Below are positions 1-7,454 of a stretch of DNA of 23,977 nucleotides, piece after piece; the first letter of the stretch is position 1, and the number at the start of each line of letters is the position of its first letter. Below the pieces are notes generated by a model. It ran no database searches and was not told the DNA's origin. It saw only the letters and a list, made by a program, of their open reading frames with translations. The position numbers and the translations under genes were made by a program. The stretch is from an uncultured Christensenella sp. (lineage in GTDB: Bacteria > Bacillota > Clostridia > Christensenellales > Borkfalkiaceae): contig CAJTQE010000001.1 in assembly GCA_910578655.1 (NCBI GenBank), positions 1 through 23,977 on the forward strand, given 5' to 3'.

Positions 1-240
1 GCAACCGACTACACCATTATAAATTTAAGCCAGCTTGAAAAAGTACCTGCGGGTACGGTTGTTGATTTCGATTACGTATCGGAAAACGGTCTTGCAAAGC
101 AAGTTAAAAATTCGGCGGGACTTAAAGTTCTCGGTACCGGCGAATTGAAGGTTAAGTTGACGGTTAAGGCTGCAAAGTTCTCTGAAAGCGCAAAAGCAGC
201 TATCGAAAAAGCAGGCGGAACAGTAGAAGTCGTAAGATAA
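1..240 (+). CDS. rplO: 50S ribosomal protein L15, C-terminal part
   Basis: The first 79 codons are open from base 1 to a TAA at 238-240; the start of the gene lies outside the window. The translation begins ATDYTIINLSQLEKV and ends with a KAAKFSESAKAAIEKAGG-like tail. This matches the end of bacterial L15, where an alpha helix near the C-terminus is followed by a short valine-rich strand. L15 is a large-subunit assembly protein. Its position directly upstream of secY is the usual order in the spc operon of Bacillota. Identification is from the tail sequence and the context. Confidence 0.93.
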   Translation, partial: ATDYTIINLSQLEKVPAGTVVDFDYVSENGLAKQVKNSAGLKVLGTGELKVKLTVKAAKFSESAKAAIEKAGGTVEVVR

Positions 241-292
241 TTAAATACAGTCGTCACACGCAGTATAATATTATCTTAAAAGAGGTTTAAAT

Positions 293-1678
293 ATGTTTGA
301 AACAATTAAAAATTGTTTTAAGGTCAAGGAAATAAGGAAGAAGATTTTTATCACTCTGCTTCTGCTGCTTATATTCCGTCTGGGCTGCTATATTCCCGTA
401 CCCGGAATAGACGTTGACAAGTTCAGCGAGATGATAAACAGCGGAGATTATTCTTTCCTTGAAATTCTTACAAATATAACCGGCGGTTCGCTTGCCAATG
501 CAACGCTGTTTGCTTTGGGTATAAGTCCTTATATCAACGCATCGATTATAATACAGCTTTTAACCGTCGGTATCCCTGCGTTAGAGCGTATGCAAAAGCA
601 GGGCGAGGAAGGCAGAAAAAAGATTGCTCAGATAACCCGTTACGTAACTATCGCACTTGCGGTTGCACAGTCGATAGGTATCGTAATCAACTTCGGTTTA
701 CAGAGCGACTCGATAAAACTTTCGATATTCGGACACTATGCGGACGGTTCGGGCATTTCCGAAGTCGGCGCAAAGTGGATTGCAGGCATATTTCTTACGG
801 TCGTTTATACGGCCGGCTCTATGTTGGTTATGTGGATAGGCGAAAGAATTACCGAATACGGAATTTCCAACGGTATTTCGCTTATAATCTTCATCGGTAT
901 CATATCAACCGCAGGTTTGACAATCGTAGAAAAATTCTTAGGAATATTCGGCATCGGCGAGTTCAAGAATGCAGGGCTTAACAACCTTTGGGAACTTTTA
1001 GGCTTCGCAATATTGACAGTGCTTGAATTTACCGCGATAGTCGCCGTAGACTTGTCCGAGCGGCGAATCCCCGTTCAGTATGCAAAACAGGTCAAGGGCA
1101 GAAAGATGTACGGCGGTCAGTCGTCGATTATCCCCATAAGAATAGCGGGTTCGGGCGTTATGCCTCTGATATTCGCGTTTGCAATTATTTCATTCCCTCA
1201 AATGATAATCAGCCTTTTCTGGCCGAACAGCTCGGCAAACGACGGCTTGACGGAATGGTTCTCGGCAGGCGGCGCCTGGTACGGACAGCTTATCTATATG
1301 ATAACGCTTTGCTTACTGATTTTCGCTTTTGCGTTCTTCTATCAGTCAATGCAGTTCAATCCCGAAGACGTATCGAAAACCATTCAGCAGAACGGCGGTT
1401 TCATTCAGGGTTTCAGACCCGGCAAACCGACAGCGGATTATCTCAAAAAGATATCGAACCGTATAACGCTTTTCGGCGCGATTTATCTCTCGCTCGTTGC
1501 GTTTATACCTTCGCTGATTTCTATTATTGCACTTACAATTCTCAAAGTCGAAGACACCGCGCTTTTGTCGGTATTCTCGACTACGGGTATTTTGATTGTC
1601 GTTTCGGTTGCGCTTGAACTTGACAAACAGTTGGGTTCGCAGCTGATGATGAAGAATTACAAGGGCTTCTTGAAATAA
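293..1678 (+). CDS. secY: Protein translocase subunit SecY
   Basis: Channel subunit of the Sec translocon, which moves unfolded proteins across or into the cytoplasmic membrane together with SecE, SecG and SecA. The 461-residue product has about ten hydrophobic segments. Family motifs are visible: GISPYINASIIIQLL near residue 85, GISNGISLIIF near 195, ERRIPVQYAKQ in the cytosolic loop near 255, and FNPEDVSKTIQQNGGFI followed by GFRPGKPTADYL near 355-385. The ATG at 293 has an AAGAGG ribosome-binding site 7 bases upstream. It lies 52 bases after rplO and 23 bases before adk, so it is probably co-transcribed. At 461 residues it is somewhat longer than the usual 420-440. Confidence 0.97.
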   Translation: MFETIKNCFKVKEIRKKIFITLLLLLIFRLGCYIPVPGIDVDKFSEMINSGDYSFLEILTNITGGSLANATLFALGISPYINASIIIQLLTVGIPALERMQKQGEEGRKKIAQITRYVTIALAVAQSIGIVINFGLQSDSIKLSIFGHYADGSGISEVGAKWIAGIFLTVVYTAGSMLVMWIGERITEYGISNGISLIIFIGIISTAGLTIVEKFLGIFGIGEFKNAGLNNLWELLGFAILTVLEFTAIVAVDLSERRIPVQYAKQVKGRKMYGGQSSIIPIRIAGSGVMPLIFAFAIISFPQMIISLFWPNSSANDGLTEWFSAGGAWYGQLIYMITLCLLIFAFAFFYQSMQFNPEDVSKTIQQNGGFIQGFRPGKPTADYLKKISNRITLFGAIYLSLVAFIPSLISIIALTILKVEDTALLSVFSTTGILIVVSVALELDKQLGSQLMMKNYKGFLK

Positions 1679-1701
1679 TAAAAAGCATTAAGGAAACATT
1701 A

Positions 1702-2334
1702 ATGAATATAATTTTACTCGGCGCGCCCGGTGCAGGAAAAGGTACTCAGGCAAGCAAAATTGCAGAAAAATATAATTTACTGCACATATCGACGGGCGAC
1801 ATTTTCCGCGCCAACATCAAAAACGGCACGGAGATAGGCAAGCTTGCCAAATCCTATACCGATTCGGGCAAGCTTGTACCCGACTCGGTCACTTGTGAAA
1901 TAGTTAAGGACAGACTTAACTGGGACGACGCACAGCACGGTTTTATGCTTGACGGTTTCCCTCGCAATCTCTATCAGGCAGAACAGCTCGATAAGTTTGC
2001 CGAAATAGATATTTGTCTTAACATTCACGTTGACGAATCTCTGCTGATGGACAGAATTTGCGGAAGACGCGTTTGCGCGTGCGGCGAAAGCTATCACGTT
2101 TCAAACTTAAACGGCGCAACAACTTGCGCAAAGTGCGGAGGTAATCTCTATCAGCGTCCCGACGACGTTCCCGAAACGGTGAAAACCCGTCTTGATACTT
2201 ACAAGTCGCAGACCGCGCCGCTTATCGACTATTATAAGTCGCAGGGAAAACTTAAAACAGTTACGGGCGGAACCGGCAGTCCCGACGAAGTATTCGCACA
2301 GATATGCGCAATATTCGATAATGATAAGAATTAA
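1702..2334 (+). CDS. adk: Adenylate kinase
   Basis: Cytosolic enzyme that interconverts ATP+AMP and 2 ADP. The 210-residue product has the P-loop GAPGAGKGT at residues 7-15, the AMP-binding DGFPRN at 84-89, and the long LID form. The LID carries four cysteines (125, 127, 142, 145), consistent with a zinc-binding LID as in Gram-positive adenylate kinases. The first pair is spaced C-x-C rather than the usual C-x2-C. The gene overlaps map by 14 bases and follows secY by 23, a standard Bacillota arrangement. Confidence 0.97.
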   Translation: MNIILLGAPGAGKGTQASKIAEKYNLLHISTGDIFRANIKNGTEIGKLAKSYTDSGKLVPDSVTCEIVKDRLNWDDAQHGFMLDGFPRNLYQAEQLDKFAEIDICLNIHVDESLLMDRICGRRVCACGESYHVSNLNGATTCAKCGGNLYQRPDDVPETVKTRLDTYKSQTAPLIDYYKSQGKLKTVTGGTGSPDEVFAQICAIFDNDKN

Positions 2335-3067
2335 GACGGAAAAAGAAATTGAACTTATGCGCGAAAGCTGCCGCATAGTCAAGGAAACTCTTGACTTCGT
2401 CGGTAAAAATATCCGTGCAGGTATGACCACTAAGGAAGTGGACGAACTTGTTTACAGATATATAACCTCTTGCGGCGCATATCCTTCCGAACTCGGTTAC
2501 GAGGGATACCCTGCAAGCTCTTGCGTGTCGGTCAATGAAGTGGTTGTTCACGGTGTGCCTTCCGACAGAGTAATTTTAGACGGCGACATAGTAAGCGTCG
2601 ATATTACCGCTGAAAAGAACGGTTATCACGGCGACGCTTGCCGTACCTATCTGATAGGCAATGTTTCCGCAGAAAAGAAACGGCTTGTAAAAGTCACCGA
2701 AGAATGTTTTTTTAAAGCTGTCGACGGTTTGCAGGCAGGCGTTCCTCTATTCGATATAGGTTATAAGGTTCAAACTCACGCAGAAGCTAACGGTTACGGA
2801 GTGGTTCGCGCTTTGACCGGACACGGTATCGGCAAGGAAATGCACGAAGACCCTTCCGTTCCGAACTACGGTAAAAAGGGTACGGGGATGCGCCTTAAAA
2901 GCGGAATGACTATCTGTATAGAACCTATGATTACAATGGGAACGTACAAAGTCAATTTCAATCGTGAGGACGGTTGGACGGTGACTACCGCTGACGGACT
3001 TCCTGCCGCGCATTATGAAAATACAGTACTCATAACTGACGGTGGCGTAGAAATATTAACCTTATAA
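2321..3067 (+). CDS. map: Type I methionine aminopeptidase
   Basis: Removes the initiator methionine from nascent proteins using a two-metal centre. The product is 248 residues, the usual length for a type Ia enzyme. The reading frame is open upstream to 2192, but the family N-terminus (MIRIKTEKEIELMRES) fixes the start at the ATG at 2321, inside the end of adk. There is no clear Shine-Dalgarno there, so translational coupling to adk is likely. Visible metal-site segments are VSVDITAEKNGYHGDACRTY (two Asp), TGHGIGKEMHEDP (His), ICIEPM (Glu) and a Glu in the C-terminal HYENTVLIT. Confidence 0.96.
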   Translation: MIRIKTEKEIELMRESCRIVKETLDFVGKNIRAGMTTKEVDELVYRYITSCGAYPSELGYEGYPASSCVSVNEVVVHGVPSDRVILDGDIVSVDITAEKNGYHGDACRTYLIGNVSAEKKRLVKVTEECFFKAVDGLQAGVPLFDIGYKVQTHAEANGYGVVRALTGHGIGKEMHEDPSVPNYGKKGTGMRLKSGMTICIEPMITMGTYKVNFNREDGWTVTTADGLPAAHYENTVLITDGGVEILTL

Positions 3068-3079
3068 TTTGGTGCTTAT

Positions 3080-3388
3080 ATGAAATTAAAAGTTCCCGTT
3101 ATAGGCGGTATATGTCAAAGTACACAGGGCAGAGATAAGGACAGGTATTATATAATTCGCGAAATTTATCCCGACGGTGCGATAGGCGTCGTTGACGGTA
3201 ATTTTAAAAAACTTGCCTGCCCGAAGAGAAAGAACGTTAAACACGTCCGACTGTTGCATGAAAAAGCCGAATCCATTTCGCTTAAATTCATCGACGGCAG
3301 ACAAGTGTTCGACAGTGAGATATTTTCCGCGCTTAAATCTTATAATTACCCCCAAATGGAAAAAACAGAACAAACCAAAACGGAATAA
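3080..3388 (+). CDS. KOW-domain RNA-binding protein (L14e-like)
   Basis: Small 102-residue protein lying between map and infA, where many Clostridia carry a KOW-domain protein related to archaeal and eukaryotic L14e. The KOW-like core is visible as GICQSTQGRDKDRYYIIREI, a second strand pair ending VVDGNFKKLACPKRKN, and a basic KHVRLL segment. The last 30 residues are polar and poorly conserved in appearance. RNA or ribosome binding is inferred from the family; its exact role is not established. It follows map by 12 bases. Confidence 0.85.
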   Translation: MKLKVPVIGGICQSTQGRDKDRYYIIREIYPDGAIGVVDGNFKKLACPKRKNVKHVRLLHEKAESISLKFIDGRQVFDSEIFSALKSYNYPQMEKTEQTKTE

Positions 3389-3421
3389 TTCCGTAAAAAA
3401 CTTTAAGAATGAGGAATATTG

Positions 3422-3643
3422 ATGTCCAAAAACGACGTTATTGAAGCCGAGGGCAAAGTAATTGAATGCCTTCCCAACGCCACGTTTAAAGTTAAGCTTA
3501 CAAACGGATATATAATTACCGCTTACATCTCGGGCAAACTTCGTATGAACTATATCCGTATAATCGAGGGCGACAGCGTAAAACTTGAAATGAGTCCTTA
3601 CGATTTGACTAAAGGTCGCATAACCTGGCGCAGCAAAAACTGA
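3422..3643 (+). CDS. infA: Translation initiation factor IF-1
   Basis: Single S1-like OB-fold protein that binds the ribosomal A site during initiation. The product is 73 residues (usual 72): SKNDVIEAEGKVIECLPNATF, then LTNGYIITAYISGKLRMNYIRI, then the conserved ending SPYDLTKGRITWR. An in-frame TTG lies directly before the chosen ATG at 3422, but the ATG is preferred: it is 7 bases after a GAGG and gives the family N-terminus. Ends in TGA. The 96 bases before rpmJ hold only a weak GCAAAA/TTTTGC hairpin near 3683-3700. Confidence 0.97.
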   Translation: MSKNDVIEAEGKVIECLPNATFKVKLTNGYIITAYISGKLRMNYIRIIEGDSVKLEMSPYDLTKGRITWRSKN

Positions 3644-3739
3644 CCAAAATGCAAAAGTGAAAACATTAACTTACGGTGCAAGCAAAATCGCATTTTTGCG
3701 CAAGCCTGTATTAATTGTTTGTAAAAAAGGAGTTTATTT

Positions 3740-3856
3740 ATGAAAGTCAGACCTTCAGTAAAACCTATGTGCGATAAATGCAAAGTGATTAAAAGAAACG
3801 GCAAAGTTATGGTAATCTGCTCGAAGAGCAAGAGCCACAAGCAGCGTCAAGGTTAA
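3740..3856 (+). CDS. rpmJ: 50S ribosomal protein L36
   Basis: 38-residue protein of the large subunit, starting MKVRPSVKPMCDKCKVIKR and ending HKQRQG. It is the zinc form with Cys11, Cys14, Cys27 and a histidine. The histidine is at position 33 because one residue is inserted between Cys27 and His (C-x5-H instead of the usual C-x4-H), making the protein 38 rather than 37 residues. An AAAGGAG ribosome-binding site ends 8 bases before the ATG. The stop codon touches the left end of the inverted repeat that follows. Confidence 0.97.
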   Translation: MKVRPSVKPMCDKCKVIKRNGKVMVICSKSKSHKQRQG

Positions 3857-3982
3857 AACGCATAAAAGCGCGTACTGCACCGTTGAGTTATGTGTTCGCT
3901 CGGCCGCATACATACCGTGTATGCTCACCGGCAAATACATACGCACCCTGCACTACTTGCTTCTCTGCGTTTTATGCGCTTT
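3855..3982. repeat. 120-bp imperfect inverted repeat between rpmJ and rpsM
   Basis: The outer arms CGCATAAAA (3859-3867) and TTTTATGCG (3970-3978) are perfect complements. They extend by AAA/TTT beyond one mismatch to 3855 and 3982. Inside, GTACTGCA (3872) pairs with TGCACTAC (3949), TATGTGTTCGC pairs with GCAAATACATA, and the centre is a perfect 7-bp hairpin GCATACA/TGTATGC (3906-3924). As RNA this would fold into one long, bulged hairpin. It occupies about half of the 268-base rpmJ-rpsM gap; the rest (3983-4109) shows only a weak CGCCT/AGGCG stem and no convincing promoter. It could be a small mobile palindromic element or a cis-acting RNA structure. Confidence 0.7.
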
Positions 3983-4124
3983 GTCGGGCTTTAAGCACAA
4001 TTCTAAAACCAAAAATAATTTCGTACAGACTCTGCGCCTCATTCCGAATTTTCAGGCGTAGGTTTGTTGCGGTTGATATAACAAAAATACACTTTATTAA
4101 AAATTAAACGGAGGAATTAAATCT

Positions 4125-4499
4125 ATGGCACGTATTGCCGGTGTGGATTTACCCAGAGAAAAGAGAGTAGAAATAGGGCTTACCTATATTTACGGTATCG
4201 GTTTAAAAACGTCGCAGAAAATTCTCGCTGCAACAGGCGTCGACCCCAACACGAGAGTTAAAGATTTGGACGAGCAGACCGTATCAAAACTGAGAGAATA
4301 TATCGACCATAATTACAGGGTCGAAGGTGAACTTCGTACGGAAGTTTCGCTCAACATCAAAAGACTTATGGAAATAGGATGCTATCGCGGTATCCGTCAC
4401 AGAAAGGGCTTGCCCGTACGCGGACAGTCCACAAAGACGAACGCAAGGACGAGGAAAGGCCCCCGTCGCACAGTCGCAAAGAAGAAGGGAGCAAAGTAA
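4125..4499 (+). CDS. rpsM: 30S ribosomal protein S13
   Basis: Small-subunit head protein contacting the P-site tRNA and the L5 bridge. The product is 124 residues: MARIAGVDLPREKRVEIGLTY at the start, the helix-hairpin-helix IYGIGLKTSQKIL, and the basic tail RGIRHRKGLPVRGQSTKTNA followed by RTRKGPRR. A strong GGAGGAA ribosome-binding site lies at 4110-4116. It is the first gene after the inverted repeat and is followed by rpsK after 11 bases. Confidence 0.98.
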   Translation: MARIAGVDLPREKRVEIGLTYIYGIGLKTSQKILAATGVDPNTRVKDLDEQTVSKLREYIDHNYRVEGELRTEVSLNIKRLMEIGCYRGIRHRKGLPVRGQSTKTNARTRKGPRRTVAKKKGAK

Positions 4500-4510
4500 G
4501 GAGGTAAAGT

Positions 4511-4909
4511 ATGGCAGCAAATACTAAAAAGCAGACTACAAGAAAGCGTAGAGAGCTTAAAAAAGTTGACAAAGGTCAGGTTCACATTCAGTCAACGTTC
4601 AACAACACGCTCGTCACAGTTACCGATTTACAGGGTAACGTAATTTCGTGGTCAAGCGCGGGCAGCCTCAACTTCAAAGGTTCGAGAAAGGGTACGCCTT
4701 ATGCAGCGCAGATGGCGTGCGAAACCGCGGTCAGAGCAGCAAAAGAACACGGACTTCGTTCGGCGGAAGTTTATGTAAAAGGTCCCGGCGCAGGCAGGGA
4801 ATCGGCAATCAGGGCAATAGGTGCGTGCGAGGTTGAAATTACCCTCATCTCCGACGTATCCCCCATCCCCCACAACGGTTGCAGACCGCCTAAACGCCGC
4901 AGAGTATAA
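4511..4909 (+). CDS. rpsK: 30S ribosomal protein S11
   Basis: Platform protein of the small subunit. The product is 132 residues with a lysine- and arginine-rich N-terminus (KKQTTRKRRELKK), then VHIQSTFNNTLVTVTDLQGN, KGPGAGRESAIRAIG, and the invariant ending PIPHNGCRPPKRRRV. The start ATG at 4511 follows AAGGAGG. It lies between rpsM and rpsD with short spacers, in the usual alpha-operon order. Confidence 0.98.
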   Translation: MAANTKKQTTRKRRELKKVDKGQVHIQSTFNNTLVTVTDLQGNVISWSSAGSLNFKGSRKGTPYAAQMACETAVRAAKEHGLRSAEVYVKGPGAGRESAIRAIGACEVEITLISDVSPIPHNGCRPPKRRRV

Positions 4910-4928
4910 TCGGAGGTAAGAAAGATAT

Positions 4929-5552
4929 ATGGCAACATACAGAGAAGCAAAATGCCGTCTTTGCAGAAGAGAAGGCGGAAAGCTGTTTTTAAAGGGCGAT
5001 AAATGCTATTCGGGTAAATGCCCGTTTGAAAAAAGACCTACGCCTCCGGGTGTACACGGCGCAGGCAGAAAGAAAGTTTCCGAATACGGTCAGCAGCTTC
5101 GTGAAAAGCAGAAGGTTAAGCGTATTTACGGCGTACAGGAAGGACAGTTCCGTTCATATTACGAAAAAGCCGACAGAATGAAGGGCATTACCGGTGAGAA
5201 TATGCTTTCGCTTTTGGAACGCAGACTTGACAACGTCATCTTCCGCATGGGCATAGGCGCAAGCCGTGCTCAGTCAAGACAGCTTGTCAATCACGGTCAT
5301 TTCCTTGTAAACGGCAGAAAGGTAAATATCCCCTCGTACATCATTAAAGCCGGTGACGTTATCACCGTTAAAGAAAACAAAACTTCAAATAAATATTTTG
5401 AAGGGATAAAGGCTATGAAAGTCGGCGTTATGCCCAAATGGCTTGAATTTAACCCCGAAAAATTGGAAGGTAAGATTTTAGCACTTCCTGCAAGAGACGA
5501 CATTGACAGCCAGATTGCAGAGCATATGATTGTCGAGTTGTACTCCAAATAA
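4929..5552 (+). CDS. rpsD: 30S ribosomal protein S4 (zinc form)
   Basis: Primary 16S rRNA-binding and assembly protein, 207 residues. The N-terminus carries four cysteines (9, 12, 26, 31; C-x2-C-x13-C-x4-C), marking the zinc-binding form. The S4 RNA-binding fold follows: LERRLDNVIFRMGIGASRAQ, then RQLVNHGHFLVNGRKVNIPS. In Bacillus, S4 represses its own gene; no such leader can be recognised in the 19-base rpsK-rpsD spacer. Start at the ATG at 4929 after a GGAGG. Confidence 0.98.
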   Translation: MATYREAKCRLCRREGGKLFLKGDKCYSGKCPFEKRPTPPGVHGAGRKKVSEYGQQLREKQKVKRIYGVQEGQFRSYYEKADRMKGITGENMLSLLERRLDNVIFRMGIGASRAQSRQLVNHGHFLVNGRKVNIPSYIIKAGDVITVKENKTSNKYFEGIKAMKVGVMPKWLEFNPEKLEGKILALPARDDIDSQIAEHMIVELYSK

Positions 5553-5576
5553 TAATTAAAAACAGGAGGTAACATA

Positions 5577-6530
5577 ATGATTGAAATAGATATGCCCAAA
5601 ATCGAAGTGGAAGAAAGCGAGGACCAGTCGTACGCAAAGGTCGTCGTTGAACCGCTTGAAAAGGGTTTCGGTCTTACTATAGGCAACTGCCTCAGAAGAA
5701 TTTTGCTTTCCGCACTTCCCGGAGCAGCCGCACAGGGTATACGTTTCCTTGACGGTACGGTAAAGCACGAATTTTCGGCAGTGGCAGGCGTTAAAGAGGA
5801 CGTTACCGAGATAATTCTCAACTTAAAAACGCTTGCAATTAAAACAAAAGTTACTGATAAGGATTACGTAAAAGTAGTTCATCTCTATAAGGAAGGTCCT
5901 TGCGAAGTTAAGGCAAGCGACATTTCCGAAGACGCTGAAATCGAAATAATCAACGGCGACCAGCATATTTGCACGGTTGACGCGGGCGGCAAAATCGATA
6001 TGGAAATAACCATCGGCAGAGGCAGAGGTTATAAGGGTGCAGACCATACGCGAACCGAACTTATCGATTACATTCCCATCGATTCCATTTATACCCCGGT
6101 CAAAAAGGTGAACTATTCCGTTGAAAATACGCGCGTAGGTCAGAATACCGACTATGATAAGCTTACATTAGAGATAACGACAAACGGCGCGTTCAGCGCA
6201 AAGGAAATCGTATCTCTTGCGGCAAAGATAATGCAGGACCACATATCGCTTTTCGTTGACCTTTCCGACAGCATTAAGGAAATGGATATACTCGTCAAGA
6301 ACGAAGACGACAAACAACAGAAAATACTTGCAATGCAGATTGAAGAGATGGATTTATCCGTCCGTTCTTACAACTGCTTGAAACGTGCCAATATTCACAC
6401 CGTAGAAGATTTGACCAAAAAGAGCGAGGACGAAATGCTTAAAGTAAGAAACTTAGGCAGAAAGTCTTTGGACGAAGTTATCTTGAAGCTTCAATCCTAC
6501 GGATTATCACTTGCTAACAAGGAGGAATAA
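5577..6530 (+). CDS. rpoA: RNA polymerase alpha subunit
   Basis: Dimerises to nucleate RNA polymerase assembly; its C-terminal domain contacts upstream promoter DNA and activators. The product is 317 residues, normal length. The N-terminal domain shows EPLEKGFGLTIGNCLRRILL near residue 27 and the GRGRGYKGA region near 148. The C-terminal domain (about 250-317) has the helix-hairpin-helix LSVRSYNCLKRANIHTVEDL and VRNLGRKSLDEV. An AGGAGGT ribosome-binding site lies 6 bases upstream of the ATG. It is followed after only 3 bases by rplQ. Confidence 0.98.
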   Translation: MIEIDMPKIEVEESEDQSYAKVVVEPLEKGFGLTIGNCLRRILLSALPGAAAQGIRFLDGTVKHEFSAVAGVKEDVTEIILNLKTLAIKTKVTDKDYVKVVHLYKEGPCEVKASDISEDAEIEIINGDQHICTVDAGGKIDMEITIGRGRGYKGADHTRTELIDYIPIDSIYTPVKKVNYSVENTRVGQNTDYDKLTLEITTNGAFSAKEIVSLAAKIMQDHISLFVDLSDSIKEMDILVKNEDDKQQKILAMQIEEMDLSVRSYNCLKRANIHTVEDLTKKSEDEMLKVRNLGRKSLDEVILKLQSYGLSLANKEE

Positions 6531-6533
6531 AAA

Positions 6534-7040
6534 ATGCCCGGCAAATTAGGAAAAACGGCAGAGCAAAGACAGGCAATTCTTCGCAATCAGGCTTCGGAGC
6601 TTTTATGGTTCGGTAAAATAACCACAACCCAAGCAAGAGCGAAAGAGCTTCAGCCTTACGTTGAAAAAATAATAACCAAAGCAATGAAGGTGTACGACTT
6701 AAACGAGGAAACCGAAAGCGTAACAACAGACAAAAAGGGCAAGGAAGTGAAAACCAAGTCCATAAAGGACAGCCCCCAAAAGCTTGCTGTCCGCCGTGCG
6801 CTTATGGCAAAACTTCGCGATTTGCAGGAAGTTAAAGGTTTCAGCGAAAAGAAGTCCGACTTTAAGAAAAGAACGGCAGACATTCGTCATCCGTTAATGG
6901 AAAAGCTCTTCAACGAAATTGCGCCTAAATACGCTCAGCGTGCCGAAGAACTCGGTCAGGGCGGCGGTTATACCCGTATCTATCTTTTGGGCACCCGTCG
7001 CGGCGACGGCGCCGAAGAAGCCATAATCGAGCTTGTTTAA
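6534..7040 (+). CDS. rplQ: 50S ribosomal protein L17, extended form
   Basis: Large-subunit protein near the exit tunnel. The start KLGKTAEQRQAILRNQASEL and the ends LFNEIAPKYAQRAEEL and GGYTRIYLLGTRRGD are classical L17. The protein is 168 residues against about 115-130 in most Bacillota. The extra length is a charged, lysine-rich insertion around residues 60-105 (with KGKEVKTKSIKDSPQ). The ATG at 6534 follows AAGGAGG inside the end of rpoA. It is the last gene of the operon, ending just before a strong terminator. Confidence 0.96.
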   Translation: MPGKLGKTAEQRQAILRNQASELLWFGKITTTQARAKELQPYVEKIITKAMKVYDLNEETESVTTDKKGKEVKTKSIKDSPQKLAVRRALMAKLRDLQEVKGFSEKKSDFKKRTADIRHPLMEKLFNEIAPKYAQRAEELGQGGGYTRIYLLGTRRGDGAEEAIIELV

Positions 7041-7050
7041 AATACTCATA

Positions 7051-7095
7051 AAACCTGCGTTGACAGTTAAGTCAACGCAGGTTTATTTTTTATTT
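7051..7095. terminator. Bidirectional terminator after rplQ
   Basis: A perfect 14-bp stem, AAACCTGCGTTGAC (7051-7064) and GTCAACGCAGGTTT (7071-7084), closes a 6-base loop. On the plus strand it is followed by ATTTTTTATTT. On the minus strand a TTTTATGAGTATTTT run follows. It would stop the ribosomal-protein operon and also the convergent XRE gene, whose stop codon is at 7090-7092. Confidence 0.9.
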
Positions 7096-7338
7096 ATCCA
7101 GCAGTTCGCCGTAATTGACGTTGAAAATTTTGCTTAGTGCAACCAGCTCTATATCGGTTACAAACCTTTGCCCGCTTTCTATTCTCTGAACTGCATTTTT
7201 ATCAACGTCAATACCGAAAAGCTGTAACTTTTCGGCAAGAATTCTTTGCGACATCTTAGGCGTGCTGTTTTTTCTTAGCTCGTAAACCCTTTGTCCGCAT
7301 ATATTGTTTTTGCCGTTTGTTGCCTTATTTTTAAACAT
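7090..7338 (-). CDS. XRE-family (Cro/CI-type) HTH transcriptional regulator
   Basis: 82-residue protein, essentially one helix-turn-helix domain. After a basic N-terminal arm, residues about 15-80 read GQRVYELRKNSTPKMSQRILAEKL, then NAVQRIESGQRFVTDIELVALSKIF and VNYGELL: the five-helix Xre fold, with recognition around Q-R-I-L-A-E-K-L and the KNAVQRIESG signature. There is no extra sensor domain. It is divergent from the lipoprotein gene, and the intergenic region contains a perfect 19-bp palindrome that is a plausible target. No Shine-Dalgarno is visible upstream of the ATG at 7336-7338. The gene ends in the shared terminator. Confidence 0.85.
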   Translation of the reverse strand: MFKNKATNGKNNICGQRVYELRKNSTPKMSQRILAEKLQLFGIDVDKNAVQRIESGQRFVTDIELVALSKIFNVNYGELLDK

Positions 7339-7361
7339 AACTATATTTTTTATCTCATTTT

Positions 7362-7380
7362 TGACTTTCAGTACTTGACA
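7362..7380. promoter_or_regulatory. Degenerate second operator copy over the -35 box
   Basis: The sequence TGACTTTCA (7362-7370), G, then TACTTGACA (7372-7380) matches the perfect palindrome at 7412-7430 in 8 of 9 bases on the left arm and 5 of 9 on the right. The two centres (7371 and 7421) are 50 bp apart, close to five helical turns. Its right end coincides with the TTGACA box. It may be a weaker binding site for the same regulator; inferred from sequence alone. Confidence 0.4.
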
Positions 7381-7403
7381 GCCTCATTATATTATGATAA
7401 ATT
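7375..7403 (+). promoter_or_regulatory. Promoter of the collagen-like lipoprotein gene
   Basis: TTGACA at 7375-7380, a 17-base spacer, then TAAATT at 7398-7403. This is a good sigma-A-type promoter with a weaker -10. The expected transcription start near 7410 sits at the edge of the palindrome at 7412-7430. Confidence 0.65.
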
Positions 7404-7411
7404 AAAGCAAA

Positions 7412-7430
7412 TGACATTCACTGAATGTCA
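7412..7430. promoter_or_regulatory. 19-bp perfect palindromic operator
   Basis: TGACATTCA, a central C, TGAATGTCA: two 9-base arms that are exact reverse complements. It lies just downstream of the predicted transcription start and upstream of the ribosome-binding site (AAAAGGAG) of the lipoprotein gene, next to the divergent XRE gene. Binding there would block transcription. That the XRE protein is the binder is an inference from adjacency. Confidence 0.65.
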
Positions 7431-7454
7431 AAATTAACTAAAAAGGAGTCAAAT

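Noticed and set aside
2192..2320. Upstream extension of map inside adk
   Set aside because: The extra 43 residues are an out-of-frame reading of adk and do not resemble methionine aminopeptidase.
3683..3700. Terminator between infA and rpmJ
   Set aside because: The GCAAAA/TTTTGC stem is short and AT-rich with no T-run after it, and it lies in an operon where read-through is expected.
7425..7454. ATG at 7425 as the lipoprotein start
   Set aside because: It lies within the operator palindrome, has no ribosome-binding site, and puts ten polar residues before the signal peptide. The ATG at 7455 has AAAGGAG and a normal lipoprotein signal.
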